The notes: a model not told the origin generated them from the letters alone. DNA of 64,000 bases from Burkholderiaceae bacterium (GCA_019635275.1 JAHBZV010000004.1:62001-126000); one strand, 5' to 3'. Shown: positions 16,102-25,059, counted from the first letter of the stretch. Program-made: numbers and translations.

Positions 16102-16680
16102 TCAGCGACGAGCCCGAACGCCGGATGCGAACGACACGGCCAGCGCCGCGAGCAGCAAGGCGCCGATCGATGGTTCGGGTACCTGCGCCGGCACCTTCAC
16201 GAGGTAGCCGCTGATCGGCCGGTACGCGAACAGCCGCCCTTCGGTCCACCATTCTTCGGATATCGCGTCGAGGCGGAGCGGGCTCGCGCCCGAAAACAGC
16301 GATTGGACGGGGCTGAAGAACAGCGTCCTGGCTGACTGGCCCTGATCGTAGACGTGGGAAATGGTCACGGACCCCAGCGGAGTCTCGATGGACCCGGCCG
16401 AATTCGACGGCCGGTACCGGAAGTCGGGAAATACCTGCTCGGGTGTATCGTCGACGAGGACCGACACGTCCCAGTCCAGGAGATCCCAGCTCGCAGCCGA
16501 CCCAAGCGGTACCGTATCGAACTCGAACCAGCCGTAGCCACGCCCCTCGTAGGAGAGCGTCACGTCCAGGAGTTGCCAGCGGACGATTTCGGCTCGCGCC
16601 GTGCCGCTGCCGGCGAGCGCCACAAGCGTCAGCAAACCGGTCGCCGCGATGCGCTTGCGGATCGCCTTGAAGCTGAACAT
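16102..16680 (-). CDS. PEP-CTERM sorting-domain protein
   Basis: The 192-residue secreted protein has an N-terminal signal peptide (FSFKAIRKRIAATGLLTLVA... ARA) from ATG 16680. The C-terminal sorting signal is VPEPSIGALLLAALAVSFA followed by a basic RARR end. PEP-CTERM tails are processed by exosortase, which ties the protein to the surface/exopolysaccharide system. The mature part is beta-rich with no recognised domain. The other end of the gene faces no obvious partner. Exosortase is not in this window. Confidence 0.85.
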   Translation of the reverse strand: MFSFKAIRKRIAATGLLTLVALAGSGTARAEIVRWQLLDVTLSYEGRGYGWFEFDTVPLGSAASWDLLDWDVSVLVDDTPEQVFPDFRYRPSNSAGSIETPLGSVTISHVYDQGQSARTLFFSPVQSLFSGASPLRLDAISEEWWTEGRLFAYRPISGYLVKVPAQVPEPSIGALLLAALAVSFASGVRARR

Positions 16681-16821
16681 CGCGTTGACCTTGCTCGCTG
16701 GTTCGTCTTTCGCGATGTTGCACGTGGCCTCGCGCGACGCCATGATCTCGCGCAACCAGGCGGCGGCCCGATCCCGGCGACTGCCGGCGCGCGCCGCCTC
16801 CCGGAGCCCGGCGAACCCCGC

Positions 16822-17733
16822 TCAGCGCGACCTGTGAAATCTGTCCGCGTCGTCGAAGAACTCGAGGATCTCCCGGCCGAGCCACTCTTCGCCGGAATTG
16901 AAATGCGCGACCACCGACATGTGGTTGTGATCCTGCGCCACCCGATGCCGCGCCAGCGGATGCCGCGCGGCCTGCAGCCGCGCCGCGAAGTCGGCTCCGT
17001 AGACGTCCAGCAGCGGGTTCTCGAACTGCGCCGTCACCACCATCGTCGGCACCCGCGAGCGATCCGCATAGTGGATCGGCGACGCGCGCTCGAGTTCCAC
17101 CGGATCGCTCCCGAAGTACGCGGCGACCCCGTCGCGATTCGGGTTCTCGGGCAGCACGTCGGCCCGAAGCCGCGCCGAGATCAGCACGGCGGCCCGGACG
17201 CCGAGCCCGAAGCGCCCCACCCGCGGATCGAAAACATACCCCGCAACGTGCGTGCCGCCGGCCGAGTGCCCCACCAGAACGATGCGCGACGGGTCGCCGC
17301 CGAACCGCGCCGCGTTGCCGGACAACCAGTCGAGCGCCGCGGCGACGTCCATCGCGCCGCCCGGGTATCTCGACTCGGGCGCCAGTCGATATTCCAGGTT
17401 GACGCCGACGAAGCCCTGCCGCGCGAACCAGTAGAGGACGTTGTCGTGAATCTCGTCGGTCGTGCGCTTGTTGCCGCGCACGAATGCCCCGCCGTGGACG
17501 AACACCACGATCGGCGCCTCGGTTACGCCGGGCTCGAAGACGTCGGCGACCTGCCGCGGGTGAGGACCGTACCGCAGGTCGCGCCGGACCTGCACGCCTT
17601 CCCTGGGGCCACGGGCCAGCAACGGATCGTAGAGGTCCTTGACCTCCTGGCTGTAGCGGCGGATGTCGGTCGACCAGACCGCGCCGATCCGCGCCAGCGC
17701 CGCGCGCAGCGCAGGATCGCCCGGGGCGATCAC
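16822..17733 (-). CDS. Alpha/beta hydrolase (HSL-type esterase or formamidase-like)
   Basis: The 303-residue protein has the oxyanion motif HGGAFVRG, a nucleophile elbow GHSAGG and a late His in QDHNHMS, with an acid candidate in ENPLLD. This is the HSL/kynurenine-formamidase-like branch. Translation starts at GTG 17733, overlapping the RidA stop as GTGA. It is the last gene of the diiron oxygenase-Bug-RidA operon and would hydrolyse an ester or amide intermediate. Confidence 0.85.
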   Translation of the reverse strand: MIAPGDPALRAALARIGAVWSTDIRRYSQEVKDLYDPLLARGPREGVQVRRDLRYGPHPRQVADVFEPGVTEAPIVVFVHGGAFVRGNKRTTDEIHDNVLYWFARQGFVGVNLEYRLAPESRYPGGAMDVAAALDWLSGNAARFGGDPSRIVLVGHSAGGTHVAGYVFDPRVGRFGLGVRAAVLISARLRADVLPENPNRDGVAAYFGSDPVELERASPIHYADRSRVPTMVVTAQFENPLLDVYGADFAARLQAARHPLARHRVAQDHNHMSVVAHFNSGEEWLGREILEFFDDADRFHRSR

Positions 17734-18113
17734 GGCTTGAACGCGACCGCGTCGACCTCGTAGAGCCATTCGGGCCGCGCGAGCGCCTTGACGACCACCA
17801 GCGTCGAGGCCGGCCGCGCGGACTGCTGGAATTCGGCGCGCACCTTGCCGAGCAGCGGCAGGTGCGAGGCCTCGACGAGATACGAGTTGACCTTCACGAG
17901 GTGCTCGACGCCCATGCCGGCGTCGCGCAGGATCGCCAGCAGGTTCTGCCACGCGGCGCGCGCCTGTGCCTCGAAGCCTTCGGCCACGGTGCCGTCGGGC
18001 AGCACGCCGACTTGCCCGGCGACGTGCAGCCACTGGCCGGCGGCCGGCGCGACGATGCCGTGGCTGTACAAGCCGACGGGCGCGCAGATCGAGGACGGGT
18101 TGACGACCTTCAT
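17730..18113 (-). CDS. RidA/YjgF-family imine or enamine deaminase
   Basis: The 127-residue protein is a full-length RidA homologue with LHVAGQVGVLPDG, VKVNSYLVEASH and a C-terminal ALARPEWLYEVDAVAF. RidA proteins hydrolyse reactive enamines/imines; some catabolic members are 2-aminomuconate deaminases. The usual active-site Arg region (RPAST) is present. It lies four bases from the Bug receptor gene, so it is part of the catabolic operon rather than a housekeeping ridA. Confidence 0.88.
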   Translation of the reverse strand: MKVVNPSSICAPVGLYSHGIVAPAAGQWLHVAGQVGVLPDGTVAEGFEAQARAAWQNLLAILRDAGMGVEHLVKVNSYLVEASHLPLLGKVRAEFQQSARPASTLVVVKALARPEWLYEVDAVAFKP

Positions 18114-18117
18114 CGCG

Positions 18118-19098
18118 TCACTGCGTGCTCTGCAGCCCGCGGTCCCGGATCACGTCGGCCCACTTCCGGTAGTCGGCGCCGACGAGCGTGGCGAAGTCGG
18201 CGGCGCTGCCTTCCATCGGGTCGACGCCCGAAGCGGCGAGCTGCTTCTTCATCTCGGGGCTCTTCATGGCCGAGTGGATCGACGCCTCGAGCTTCGCGAC
18301 CACGTCCCTCGGCACGCCTGCCGGCGCGAAGATGCCGAACCAAGCGCTGACGTCGTAGGCGGGCAGTCCCAGTTCGGCGAACGTCGGCACGTCGGGCATC
18401 TGCGGCGAGCGCTTCGCCGAGGTGACGGCCAGCGCGCGAACGCTGTGCGCCTGCACCTGCTTCGTGGCGGTGAGCACCAGGTCGAACATCATGTCGACGT
18501 GCCCGCCGAGCAGGTCGTTCAGCGCCGGCGCGCTGCCCTTGTACGGCACGTGGTTGAGCTTCACGCCGGTCATCGACTGCAGCAACTCGCCCGCCAGGTG
18601 ATTCGACGTGCCCACACCCGCCGACGCGTAGGTGAGCGTGCCCGGCTTCGCGCGGCTCAGCGCAATCAGCTCGCCGTACGACTTCACCGGAAGCGTGTTC
18701 TTCGCCACGAGCGCGAACGGGATCGTCGCGACCGGGGCGATCGGCGTGAAGTCCTTGACCGGGTCGTAGCCGATCTTCGGGTTCAGCGCCGGGTTCATCG
18801 CATGCGAGGTCACCGTTCCGATCATCAGCGTGTAGCCGTCGCCGGGCGCAGCGGCCACCTCCCGCGTGCCCAGCGCCGTGCCCGCGCCGGGGCGGTTCTC
18901 GACGACGACGGGCTGCCCGAGGTCCTGCGACATGCTCGTCGCGAGATTGCGCGCCAGCATGTCCGCCGACCCGCCGGGCGGATACGGCACCACCATCCGG
19001 ATCGGCTTCGTGGGGTAAGGCTGCGCCACGGCGACGTTGGCCGCAGCCAGTAGCGACAGCGCGGCCGCCGCGACGATCTTCCCGATGTGCGTTCCCAT
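18118..19098 (-). CDS. Bug-family (TctC-like) periplasmic substrate receptor
   Basis: The 326-residue protein has a cleavable signal peptide (to about residue 25, ANVAVAQ) and the Bug signature YPTKPIRMVVPYPPGGSAD. VENRPGAGT and the middle motif YASAGVGTSNHLAGELL follow. These proteins bind carboxylates or aromatics. No TctA/TctB membrane subunits are encoded nearby, as is usual for orphan Bug genes in Burkholderiales. GGGGAG precedes the ATG. It probably delivers or senses the substrate of this operon. Confidence 0.93.
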   Translation of the reverse strand: MGTHIGKIVAAAALSLLAAANVAVAQPYPTKPIRMVVPYPPGGSADMLARNLATSMSQDLGQPVVVENRPGAGTALGTREVAAAPGDGYTLMIGTVTSHAMNPALNPKIGYDPVKDFTPIAPVATIPFALVAKNTLPVKSYGELIALSRAKPGTLTYASAGVGTSNHLAGELLQSMTGVKLNHVPYKGSAPALNDLLGGHVDMMFDLVLTATKQVQAHSVRALAVTSAKRSPQMPDVPTFAELGLPAYDVSAWFGIFAPAGVPRDVVAKLEASIHSAMKSPEMKKQLAASGVDPMEGSAADFATLVGADYRKWADVIRDRGLQSTQ

Positions 19099-19119
19099 GT
19101 TCGTCTCCCCGGGGGTTGG

Positions 19120-20031
19120 TCAGTGCTGGATGGCTGCGCCGTCGAGCTCCGGAATCTCCGGAATCTCGACGCCCCAGGGTGCGACGTCGGCCCGAATGCG
19201 GTCGAGCGCGCGCTTGATGATCCCCATCTCCTCGTCCGGGTGCGTGGCGCCCAGCCCGTACTCGGCGGCCAGCGCGCGCGCGCGCCCTGCACGCGCCCGC
19301 TCGTCGTCGGGCAGGTTCACGACGGCGTAGACGCCGTTGAGCAGGCTGCCGCGCAGCTTCTTCGAGACCTTCTGCCCCAGCAGTTGCTTGTCGGCGTCGG
19401 CGAGCTCGCCGAAGTGGCGCCGCATGATGATCCGGCCGAACTGCACGTGGCGCGCCTCGTCGCGCAGGATCAGCCTGCAGGCCTCCTTGATCGACTCGAA
19501 GCGCGCGTTCTCGTAGCGCGCCTGCAGCAGCTCGCCCGAGAGCTGCTCGAAGAGCGTATTCACCGCCAACCCCGCGTAGAACGACATCTGCCGCTCTTCG
19601 CGCTCGTCGTGGAAGCGCGGGATGATCGACTGGAAGTAGTCGGAGCGCGGCGACGCCTGGTAGCCGCCCAGCGCCTGCGCGACGCGGAACGACGCCTCGT
19701 GGTGGCGCAGTTCCTCGGCGATGAAGTTGACGATGTGCTGCTTCACCTCGAACGGCTCGTGCGAGAAGATCGCGTCGCGCAGCCGCTCGGCGCCGTAGGG
19801 CGTGGCGCCGTGCTCCATCCAGGCGCGCAGGCTCCACCACTCGGCGCCGGCCGCCCTCACCTCGGCCGGCAGGTCGGCCGACACGAGGTCGCCGAAGTCG
19901 ATCTTCGCCGGGTCCCACGCGAGGTCGCGCGCCTTCTCGCACAGCGACCAGACTTCCTGCATCGAGATGTCGGCGACGACGGGATAGGGATTGGGAACCG
20001 GGGTCAGCTCTTCGAGCAGCGATGGTTGCAT
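19120..20031 (-). CDS. Ferritin-like diiron oxygenase (AurF-like)
   Basis: The 303-residue all-helical protein shows two diiron motifs: EELRHHEASF in the middle and RDEARHVQFGR further on, with extra Glu residues (FHDEREERQ, FEQLSGE). This is the ferritin-like arrangement of AurF-type N-oxygenases and related enzymes. It would use O2 on an amine or other organic substrate. ATG 20031 is preferred over an in-frame TTG at 20088. It is the first gene of an operon with Bug, RidA and a hydrolase, and divergent from a LysR regulator. The substrate is unknown. Confidence 0.75.
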   Translation of the reverse strand: MQPSLLEELTPVPNPYPVVADISMQEVWSLCEKARDLAWDPAKIDFGDLVSADLPAEVRAAGAEWWSLRAWMEHGATPYGAERLRDAIFSHEPFEVKQHIVNFIAEELRHHEASFRVAQALGGYQASPRSDYFQSIIPRFHDEREERQMSFYAGLAVNTLFEQLSGELLQARYENARFESIKEACRLILRDEARHVQFGRIIMRRHFGELADADKQLLGQKVSKKLRGSLLNGVYAVVNLPDDERARAGRARALAAEYGLGATHPDEEMGIIKRALDRIRADVAPWGVEIPEIPELDGAAIQH

Positions 20032-20040
20032 TGCGATTTC

Positions 20041-20054
20041 ATGATCTGCATCAA
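20041..20054 (-). promoter_or_regulatory. FNR/ANR-type box upstream of the diiron oxygenase
   Basis: On the minus strand the sequence reads TTGAT-GCAG-ATCAT, nine of ten matches to the TTGAT-N4-ATCAA consensus. It ends nine bases before the start codon, a position that would favour repression of this O2-dependent gene under anoxia. Confidence 0.5.
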
Positions 20055-20093
20055 GGCGGAACGGCCGACTATACGGATCAGCCTGCAATGCGC

Positions 20094-20106
20094 AAAATAT
20101 TATTTT
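20094..20106. promoter_or_regulatory. Candidate LysR-type binding site in the divergent promoter
   Basis: AAAATA-T-TATTTT is a perfect inverted repeat in the AT-rich part of the gap between the diiron oxygenase and LysR genes. Two copies of CGGATCAGC (20074-20082, 20128-20136) flank it. LysR proteins usually bind such divergent regions; which element is used cannot be told by eye. Confidence 0.35.
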
Positions 20107-20136
20107 CGTGCCTTCTGATATGGAAAGCGGATCAGC

Positions 20137-21045
20137 ATGTTCGGCCAGAAGTCGCTACGCCAGTTCATCGCCGTTGCCGAGGAGCTGAACTTCCGGCGCG
20201 CGGCGCGACGGCTGCACATCACGCAGCCGCCGCTCACGCAGGGCATCCAGCGGCTCGAGGCCCAGCTCGGCGTGCCCCTGTTCGAGCGCAGCCGATCGCA
20301 CGTGAGCCTCACGCCCGCAGGCGCGGTGCTGCTCGACGATGCGCGACGGATCCTCGCGCAGACCGAGCGCGCGGTGGAGTCGGCCCGCCGCGCCCAGCAG
20401 GGCGTGACCGGCCTGCTCAGGGTGGCGTTCGTGCCCAGCGTGGGCCTGCACTTCCTGCCCGGGATCGTGCGCTCGTTCAGGGAGCGCCACCCCGACGTCC
20501 ACCTCGAGCTGGCGGCGCAGACGAGCAGCCAGCAGCTCGAAGGGCTTCGGCGCGGCGCGTTCGACGTAGGCATCGTCGTGTCGCCGTCCGAGCGATCTCC
20601 CGACGACGAGTTCGAGTTCGACCTGCTGTTTCGCGCGGACATGTGCGCGGCCGTACCGGCGGGGCACCGGCTGGCGCGCAGGCGGCGGATGGCGCTGGCG
20701 CAGCTGGCCAACGAGCCGTTCGTGATGCTGTCGGCGCTGCAGAGCCCGGCGTTCATGGGCGCGATCTACTCGGCCTGCTCGCGAGCGGGCTTCGTGCCGC
20801 GCGTGGTGCAGGAGGCTTCGCCGATCCAGGCAGTGCTCGCGATGGTGGCCTGCGGCGTCGGAGTTTCGCTGGTGCCGGACGCGGTGCGCGCGGCCGGCCA
20901 CGAGGCGGTGGCCTTCGTCTCGCCCACCGATCGTCCGCGGCTCGACTACGGCTTGTCCGCCGTCTGGCTGCGCGAGCGGGATTCGCCGCTGCTGCGCAAA
21001 TTCGTGGGTGCGGCGCAGCGTGGGGCCGGCCTGCGGGACGATTGA
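20137..21045 (+). CDS. LysR-family transcriptional regulator
   Basis: The 302-residue protein has the canonical N-terminal helix-turn-helix (LRQFIAVAEELNFRRAARRL; LHITQPPLTQGIQRLEAQLG). A periplasmic-binding-like effector domain begins near residue 90 (GLLRVAFVPSVGLHFLPGIV). It is divergent from the diiron oxygenase operon, the standard LysR layout. It therefore probably activates that operon in response to its substrate. Confidence 0.92.
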   Translation: MFGQKSLRQFIAVAEELNFRRAARRLHITQPPLTQGIQRLEAQLGVPLFERSRSHVSLTPAGAVLLDDARRILAQTERAVESARRAQQGVTGLLRVAFVPSVGLHFLPGIVRSFRERHPDVHLELAAQTSSQQLEGLRRGAFDVGIVVSPSERSPDDEFEFDLLFRADMCAAVPAGHRLARRRRMALAQLANEPFVMLSALQSPAFMGAIYSACSRAGFVPRVVQEASPIQAVLAMVACGVGVSLVPDAVRAAGHEAVAFVSPTDRPRLDYGLSAVWLRERDSPLLRKFVGAAQRGAGLRDD

Positions 21046-21185
21046 CCTGGAGCAAGATCCGCGGCCGGCTCGCGCCCATGCTGTCGCCGAAGAACGGCGC
21101 GTGCGCGCAAAAGGGGCCCGGGGGGCTGCGCGATCGTTGCGTGTCCGACCGTGCGAGTGGTGCCAACCGTGACGGGAGCGCCCCG

Positions 21186-21953
21186 ATGAAGAAATGTTTT
21201 CTGAAGGGACTCTTCGTGCTGGTCGTGCTGCTTCCCGCGACGAGTCGTGCGGGGCCGATCGTCGAGATCGGCCTCGAGTTCGTCGGCTTCACGACGCAGA
21301 TCGCGGGAGATCCGGCCAACAACTACGTCACCGTCTCGGCGCCAGTCGGTTCGCTCGGGGAGAGTTTTTCGGGCACCGCCCACGCCGCGGGCGCCGCGCT
21401 GGCAATCGTCCTGGGATTCGGGGGTTACGATTCGGATTCGGGCTCCTGGTCGGCAAACTGGAACGCCCGATTCAGGGTCAACCAGCCCGGCATCAAGGTC
21501 GCCATCGATCTCTCGTTCCTGGACAGCGGCTGGACCGTTTCGTCGGGCTGGGCCAAGTCCGACGAGAGCACGTCCGCTAGCGTGAGCGTCAATGCCATCC
21601 CGAGGCTGAGCGATCACCAGTCGAGCTCGTGCAACACGTTCTCCCTGGATTGCGAACACGCCTCGGCGGGCGGGAACGCGATGCAGATCGTCCTCGACAA
21701 GCTCTTCGTCGGGCAGCTGATCGACATCTCCGGTGCCGTATCGGCAGCCGCGAGCGCGAGCGCGGGGCCCGCTTGCGGCAGCCCGGCCAGCATGCGGACC
21801 TGCCTCGGGATGGGGTTCGGCCAGTCGACCGCTTCGTTCACGATCACGGCCATACCCGAGCCCTCGAGCGCGACGCTGGCCGGCGCCGGCCTCCTCGCGG
21901 CCGGGGCCATGCTTCGGCGTCGCGGAGGCCGCGGCCAGACGAATCGCCGATGA
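21186..21953 (+). CDS. PEP-CTERM sorting-domain protein
   Basis: The 255-residue secreted protein starts at ATG 21186 (MKKCFLKGLFVLVVLLPATS, a signal peptide) behind GGGAG. It ends in AIPEPSSATLAGAGLLAAGAM plus a basic tail (RRRGGR), the exosortase sorting signal. The mature part is Ser/Gly/Ala-rich with a few Cys (SSCNTFSLDCEH). It has no known domain. It is a likely surface or matrix component. Confidence 0.87.
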   Translation: MKKCFLKGLFVLVVLLPATSRAGPIVEIGLEFVGFTTQIAGDPANNYVTVSAPVGSLGESFSGTAHAAGAALAIVLGFGGYDSDSGSWSANWNARFRVNQPGIKVAIDLSFLDSGWTVSSGWAKSDESTSASVSVNAIPRLSDHQSSSCNTFSLDCEHASAGGNAMQIVLDKLFVGQLIDISGAVSAAASASAGPACGSPASMRTCLGMGFGQSTASFTITAIPEPSSATLAGAGLLAAGAMLRRRGGRGQTNRR

Positions 21954-22143
21954 TCTGCGACGATCGGCGCACCGATCGATCTGGCTCGAGGCGCTGAATG
22001 CCGTCGCACTACGACCCCGCTGCACACGGATGGACCGCCTTCCCGGACGAAGGCTTCATCGATCACGTCGGCCCGAAACGGACCATGCTCGGCGCAGGAA
22101 TCGCGACGGGCCTGATCGGCAGCGTCCGGTAGGCTGCAGGCCA

Positions 22144-23346
22144 GTGCCTCTTACCTCGGCAACGTTCGTCGTCGTCGCGATGCTCGTCGCGCAGACGATC
22201 GTCTCGATGGGGACGCTGACGCTCCCGGCGATCGCGCCGGCGCTCGCCCGGGCATTCGAGGTCGACGCCTCCGCGATCGGCTACCAGATCAGCATCGTCT
22301 ACGCTGGCGCCATGGCCAGCGCTGCCCTGGGCGGAAGCGTCGTGCAGCGGATCGGTGCCGGCCGAACGACGCAGACGGCGCTCGCGGCGATCGCGGCCGG
22401 CATGGCGCTGGGCACCTCGGCCAATATTGCGGCGCTGATGATCGCGTCGCTGCTGCTCGGGCTCGGCTACGGACTGTCGAATCCGGCTGCGGCCGAGCTG
22501 CTCGTCCGATACACCCCGGCCAGCCGGAGGAACCTGATCTTCTCGTTGAAGCAGACCGGTGTTCCCCTCGGCGGGATGGCCGCGGCCATGGTCGCTCCGG
22601 GCATCGCGTCGACCTTCGGTTGGCGCGCGGCGTTGCTGCTCGTCACGGCACTGGCCATCGCGATGGTCGTCCTGCTCCAGTTTCCCCGCAGCCGCTGGGA
22701 CGCGCCTGGCGACGAGCCCGTGCCCCTGTCGTGGGCGCAAGTCTTCGGCGGCATCTCGCTGATCTGGCGCGAGCCGTCGCTTCGCTACCTGTCGCTGATG
22801 GCACTGTGCTTCGCCGCTGTTCAACTCTGCCTGATGACCTTCACTGTGACGCTGCTGGTCGCCGAGTCGGGATATTCGCTCGTGCGCGCAGGCCTGGTCC
22901 TGTCGGTCGTCCAGTTCGCCGGCGCCATCGGTCGCATTGCCTGGGGATGGGCTGCCGATCGCACGCGATCGAGCACCGCGGTGCTGATCGCGCTCGGCGC
23001 GATCATGCTGGCGGCGACTCTCGCGGTCACCCGGATCGACGCCGGGTGGAGCGCGGCGTCGATTCTCTTCGTATTCGTGGCCATGGGCTCGACCGCAATC
23101 GGCTGGAACGGCGTGTTCCTCGCGGAGGTCGCCCGGCTGGCCTCCACCAGCCATGCGAGCACGGCGACCGGTGGGGCACTGTTCTTCACGTTCGCAGGCG
23201 TCCTGCTCGGCCCCTCGGCCTTCGCGGCCGTGTACGGGCGCCTGCAGAGCTACACCGGGACGTTCGTCGTCGCCGCCATTCTTGCAGCCACCGGCATCGG
23301 ACTCGCCGCGCTGTCGCGCGCATACCGCACCCCGCCGCGCAACTAG
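22144..23346 (+). CDS. Major facilitator superfamily transporter
   Basis: The 400-residue protein has about 12 membrane helices in two halves. MFS loop signatures are visible after helix 2 (GGSVVQRIGAGRTTQ) and in the mirrored second half (RIAWGWAADRTRSSTA). It resembles cyanate/organic-anion (CynX/NNP-like) transporters but the substrate is not readable. GTG 22144 (VPLTSATFVVVAM) is chosen because it places the first helix at the N-terminus; the longer upstream frame is not protein-like. It is convergent with the LysE gene and shares a hairpin terminator. Confidence 0.85.
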   Translation: MPLTSATFVVVAMLVAQTIVSMGTLTLPAIAPALARAFEVDASAIGYQISIVYAGAMASAALGGSVVQRIGAGRTTQTALAAIAAGMALGTSANIAALMIASLLLGLGYGLSNPAAAELLVRYTPASRRNLIFSLKQTGVPLGGMAAAMVAPGIASTFGWRAALLLVTALAIAMVVLLQFPRSRWDAPGDEPVPLSWAQVFGGISLIWREPSLRYLSLMALCFAAVQLCLMTFTVTLLVAESGYSLVRAGLVLSVVQFAGAIGRIAWGWAADRTRSSTAVLIALGAIMLAATLAVTRIDAGWSAASILFVFVAMGSTAIGWNGVFLAEVARLASTSHASTATGGALFFTFAGVLLGPSAFAAVYGRLQSYTGTFVVAAILAATGIGLAALSRAYRTPPRN

Positions 23347-23366
23347 GGCGTGTTCACGCGCCCTAG
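23343..23366. terminator. Bidirectional hairpin between convergent MFS and LysE genes
   Basis: CTAGGGCG (23343-23350) pairs perfectly with CGCCCTAG (23359-23366) across an 8-base loop. The TAG stop of each gene lies inside an arm. There is no long T tract, so it may need Rho or act as an mRNA 3' stabiliser. Confidence 0.5.
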
Positions 23367-23965
23367 GCGATCATCGGCCAGAGCGTCGCGGCCAGCAGCG
23401 CGGCCATCGTCAGGTTGAACCGCCTCGATCGCACCGGATCCGCGAGGAATCCCCGCAGCGCGACGCCGAACGCGGCCCAGACCGATACCGTCGGCAGGTT
23501 GACGACCGCGAAGACGATGCAGATCAGCAAGATCGACAGCAGCGGCGCGTCGGGATTCGTATAGACCGCCATCGTTGCCAGCGCGACGACCCAGGCCTTC
23601 GGATTGATCCACTGGAACGCGGCCGATTCGCCGAACGTCAGCGGTCGTCCCCCGATCTTTCCGTCGGCGCCCGTCGCGCCAGAGGTCGCGATGCGCCACG
23701 CGAGATAGAGCAAATAGGCGGCGCCCGCGATCTTCAATCCGAGATGCAGCGACGGAAATGCCGACAACAGGGCGCCGAGTCCGAGTCCCACGCCGAGCAG
23801 CAGCGACGTGAAGCCCAGCGTGATGCCGAGCACCTGCGGAATCGTGGGCACGAACCCGAAGTTCGCACCCGAGGCGAGCAACATCAGGTTGCTGGGTCCC
23901 GGCGTGATCGACGTGACCATCGCGAAGACGGCGAGTGCAAGCAAGGCATCCCAGGACGCGATCAT
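23363..23965 (-). CDS. LysE/RhtB-family exporter
   Basis: The 200-residue membrane protein has about six helices and the family signature near the N-terminus (MVTSITPGPSNLMLLASGAN), plus FQWINPKAWVVALA. The family exports amino acids or derivatives. ATG 23965 has GAGGAG just upstream. It is divergent from a GlxA/AraC regulator that probably controls it. Confidence 0.9.
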   Translation of the reverse strand: MIASWDALLALAVFAMVTSITPGPSNLMLLASGANFGFVPTIPQVLGITLGFTSLLLGVGLGLGALLSAFPSLHLGLKIAGAAYLLYLAWRIATSGATGADGKIGGRPLTFGESAAFQWINPKAWVVALATMAVYTNPDAPLLSILLICIVFAVVNLPTVSVWAAFGVALRGFLADPVRSRRFNLTMAALLAATLWPMIA

Positions 23966-24050
23966 CGTCGTGCTCCTCGAGCGGCGTGGTGCGGGCATCC
24001 CCACGCGGCGAAGTCTGGTCCGGTCCGGGGCCTTCGGCTATTGGCCGGAT

Positions 24051-24064
24051 TGTCATTTTTGATA
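24051..24064. promoter_or_regulatory. Possible operator between LysE and GlxA-type genes
   Basis: TGTCATTTTTGATA is an imperfect dyad in the only AT-rich patch of the 110-base divergent gap, 11 bases before the regulator start. It is a weak candidate. Confidence 0.25.
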
Positions 24065-24075
24065 TCGTTCTTGCC

Positions 24076-25038
24076 ATGAAGCTCCACGTGCTCGTCCTGG
24101 ACGGCGTCTTCGACACCGGCTTGTCCGCGGTGCTCGACGTGTTCGCGACGGCCAACGAACTCGCGGCGAGTTTCGCGCGCGACGTCGCGCCGTTCGAGGT
24201 CGGGGTCGTCGGCATGCGGCGCAGGGTGCGGACCGCGCACGGATTCACCGTGCCCTTGGGCGGAACCATCGGGTCGGGTCCGGAAGACTGGGTGGTGATC
24301 CCCGCGCTCGGCTACAAGATGCCGGACTCGCTCGTGCCGGCACTGGGCCGCGCGGACGTGCGCGACGCCGCCGCCGCCCTGCGCGATCGTGCCGCCTCTG
24401 GCGCCCGGATCGCCGCCGCCTGCATCGGCACCTTCGTGCTCGCGGAGTCGGGGCTGCTCGACGGGCAGAAGGCCACCACCACCTGGTGGCTCGCACCGCT
24501 CTTCCGCCAGCGTTATCCGTCGGTGCAACTCGAGGATGCGCGGATGCTGGTCAGGTCGGGATCGTTCGTGACGGCCGGGGCTGCGCTCGGTCACGTCGAC
24601 CTGGCGCTCTGGCTGGTGCGACAGGCGAGTCCGGAGCTGGCCAACCTGGTCGCGCACTACCTGATCGTCGACCGTCGCCCCGCGCAGTCCGCCTACGTCG
24701 TCGCCGACCACCTCGCGCATGCCGACCCGCTCGTCGAGCGCTTCGAGCACTGGGCGCGTGGCCGGCTCGACGAGGGCTTCTCGCTGGACGACGCAGCGCG
24801 TGCCGCCGGCACCAGCAAGCGCACGCTGGCGCGCCGCATGCGCCAGGTGCTCGACAAGAGCCCGCTGACGTACTTCCAGGACCTGCGCGTCGAGCGTGCC
24901 GTGCACCTGCTCAGGACCACGCAACGAAGCCTGGATCAGATCGCCGCGGCCGTCGGCTATGCCGACGGCGTCACGCTGCGCACCCTGCTGCGCCGGCGGA
25001 CCGGCCGAAGCGCGCGCGAGATCCGCTCGAGCGGCTGA
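24076..25038 (+). CDS. GlxA-family AraC-type regulator with DJ-1/PfpI domain
   Basis: The 320-residue protein joins an N-terminal DJ-1/PfpI-like domain (LHVLVLDGVFDTGLSAVLDV; nucleophile-elbow Cys in AAACIGTFVLAESGLLDG) to a C-terminal AraC double helix-turn-helix (FSLDDAARAAGTSKRTLARR; LDQIAAAVGYADGVTLRTLL). Relatives sense amino acids or amines. Its partner is the divergent LysE exporter. No ribosome site is evident before the ATG. Confidence 0.9.
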   Translation: MKLHVLVLDGVFDTGLSAVLDVFATANELAASFARDVAPFEVGVVGMRRRVRTAHGFTVPLGGTIGSGPEDWVVIPALGYKMPDSLVPALGRADVRDAAAALRDRAASGARIAAACIGTFVLAESGLLDGQKATTTWWLAPLFRQRYPSVQLEDARMLVRSGSFVTAGAALGHVDLALWLVRQASPELANLVAHYLIVDRRPAQSAYVVADHLAHADPLVERFEHWARGRLDEGFSLDDAARAAGTSKRTLARRMRQVLDKSPLTYFQDLRVERAVHLLRTTQRSLDQIAAAVGYADGVTLRTLLRRRTGRSAREIRSSG

Positions 25039-25059
25039 CGCGCCGGGCCGATCCGGCGC

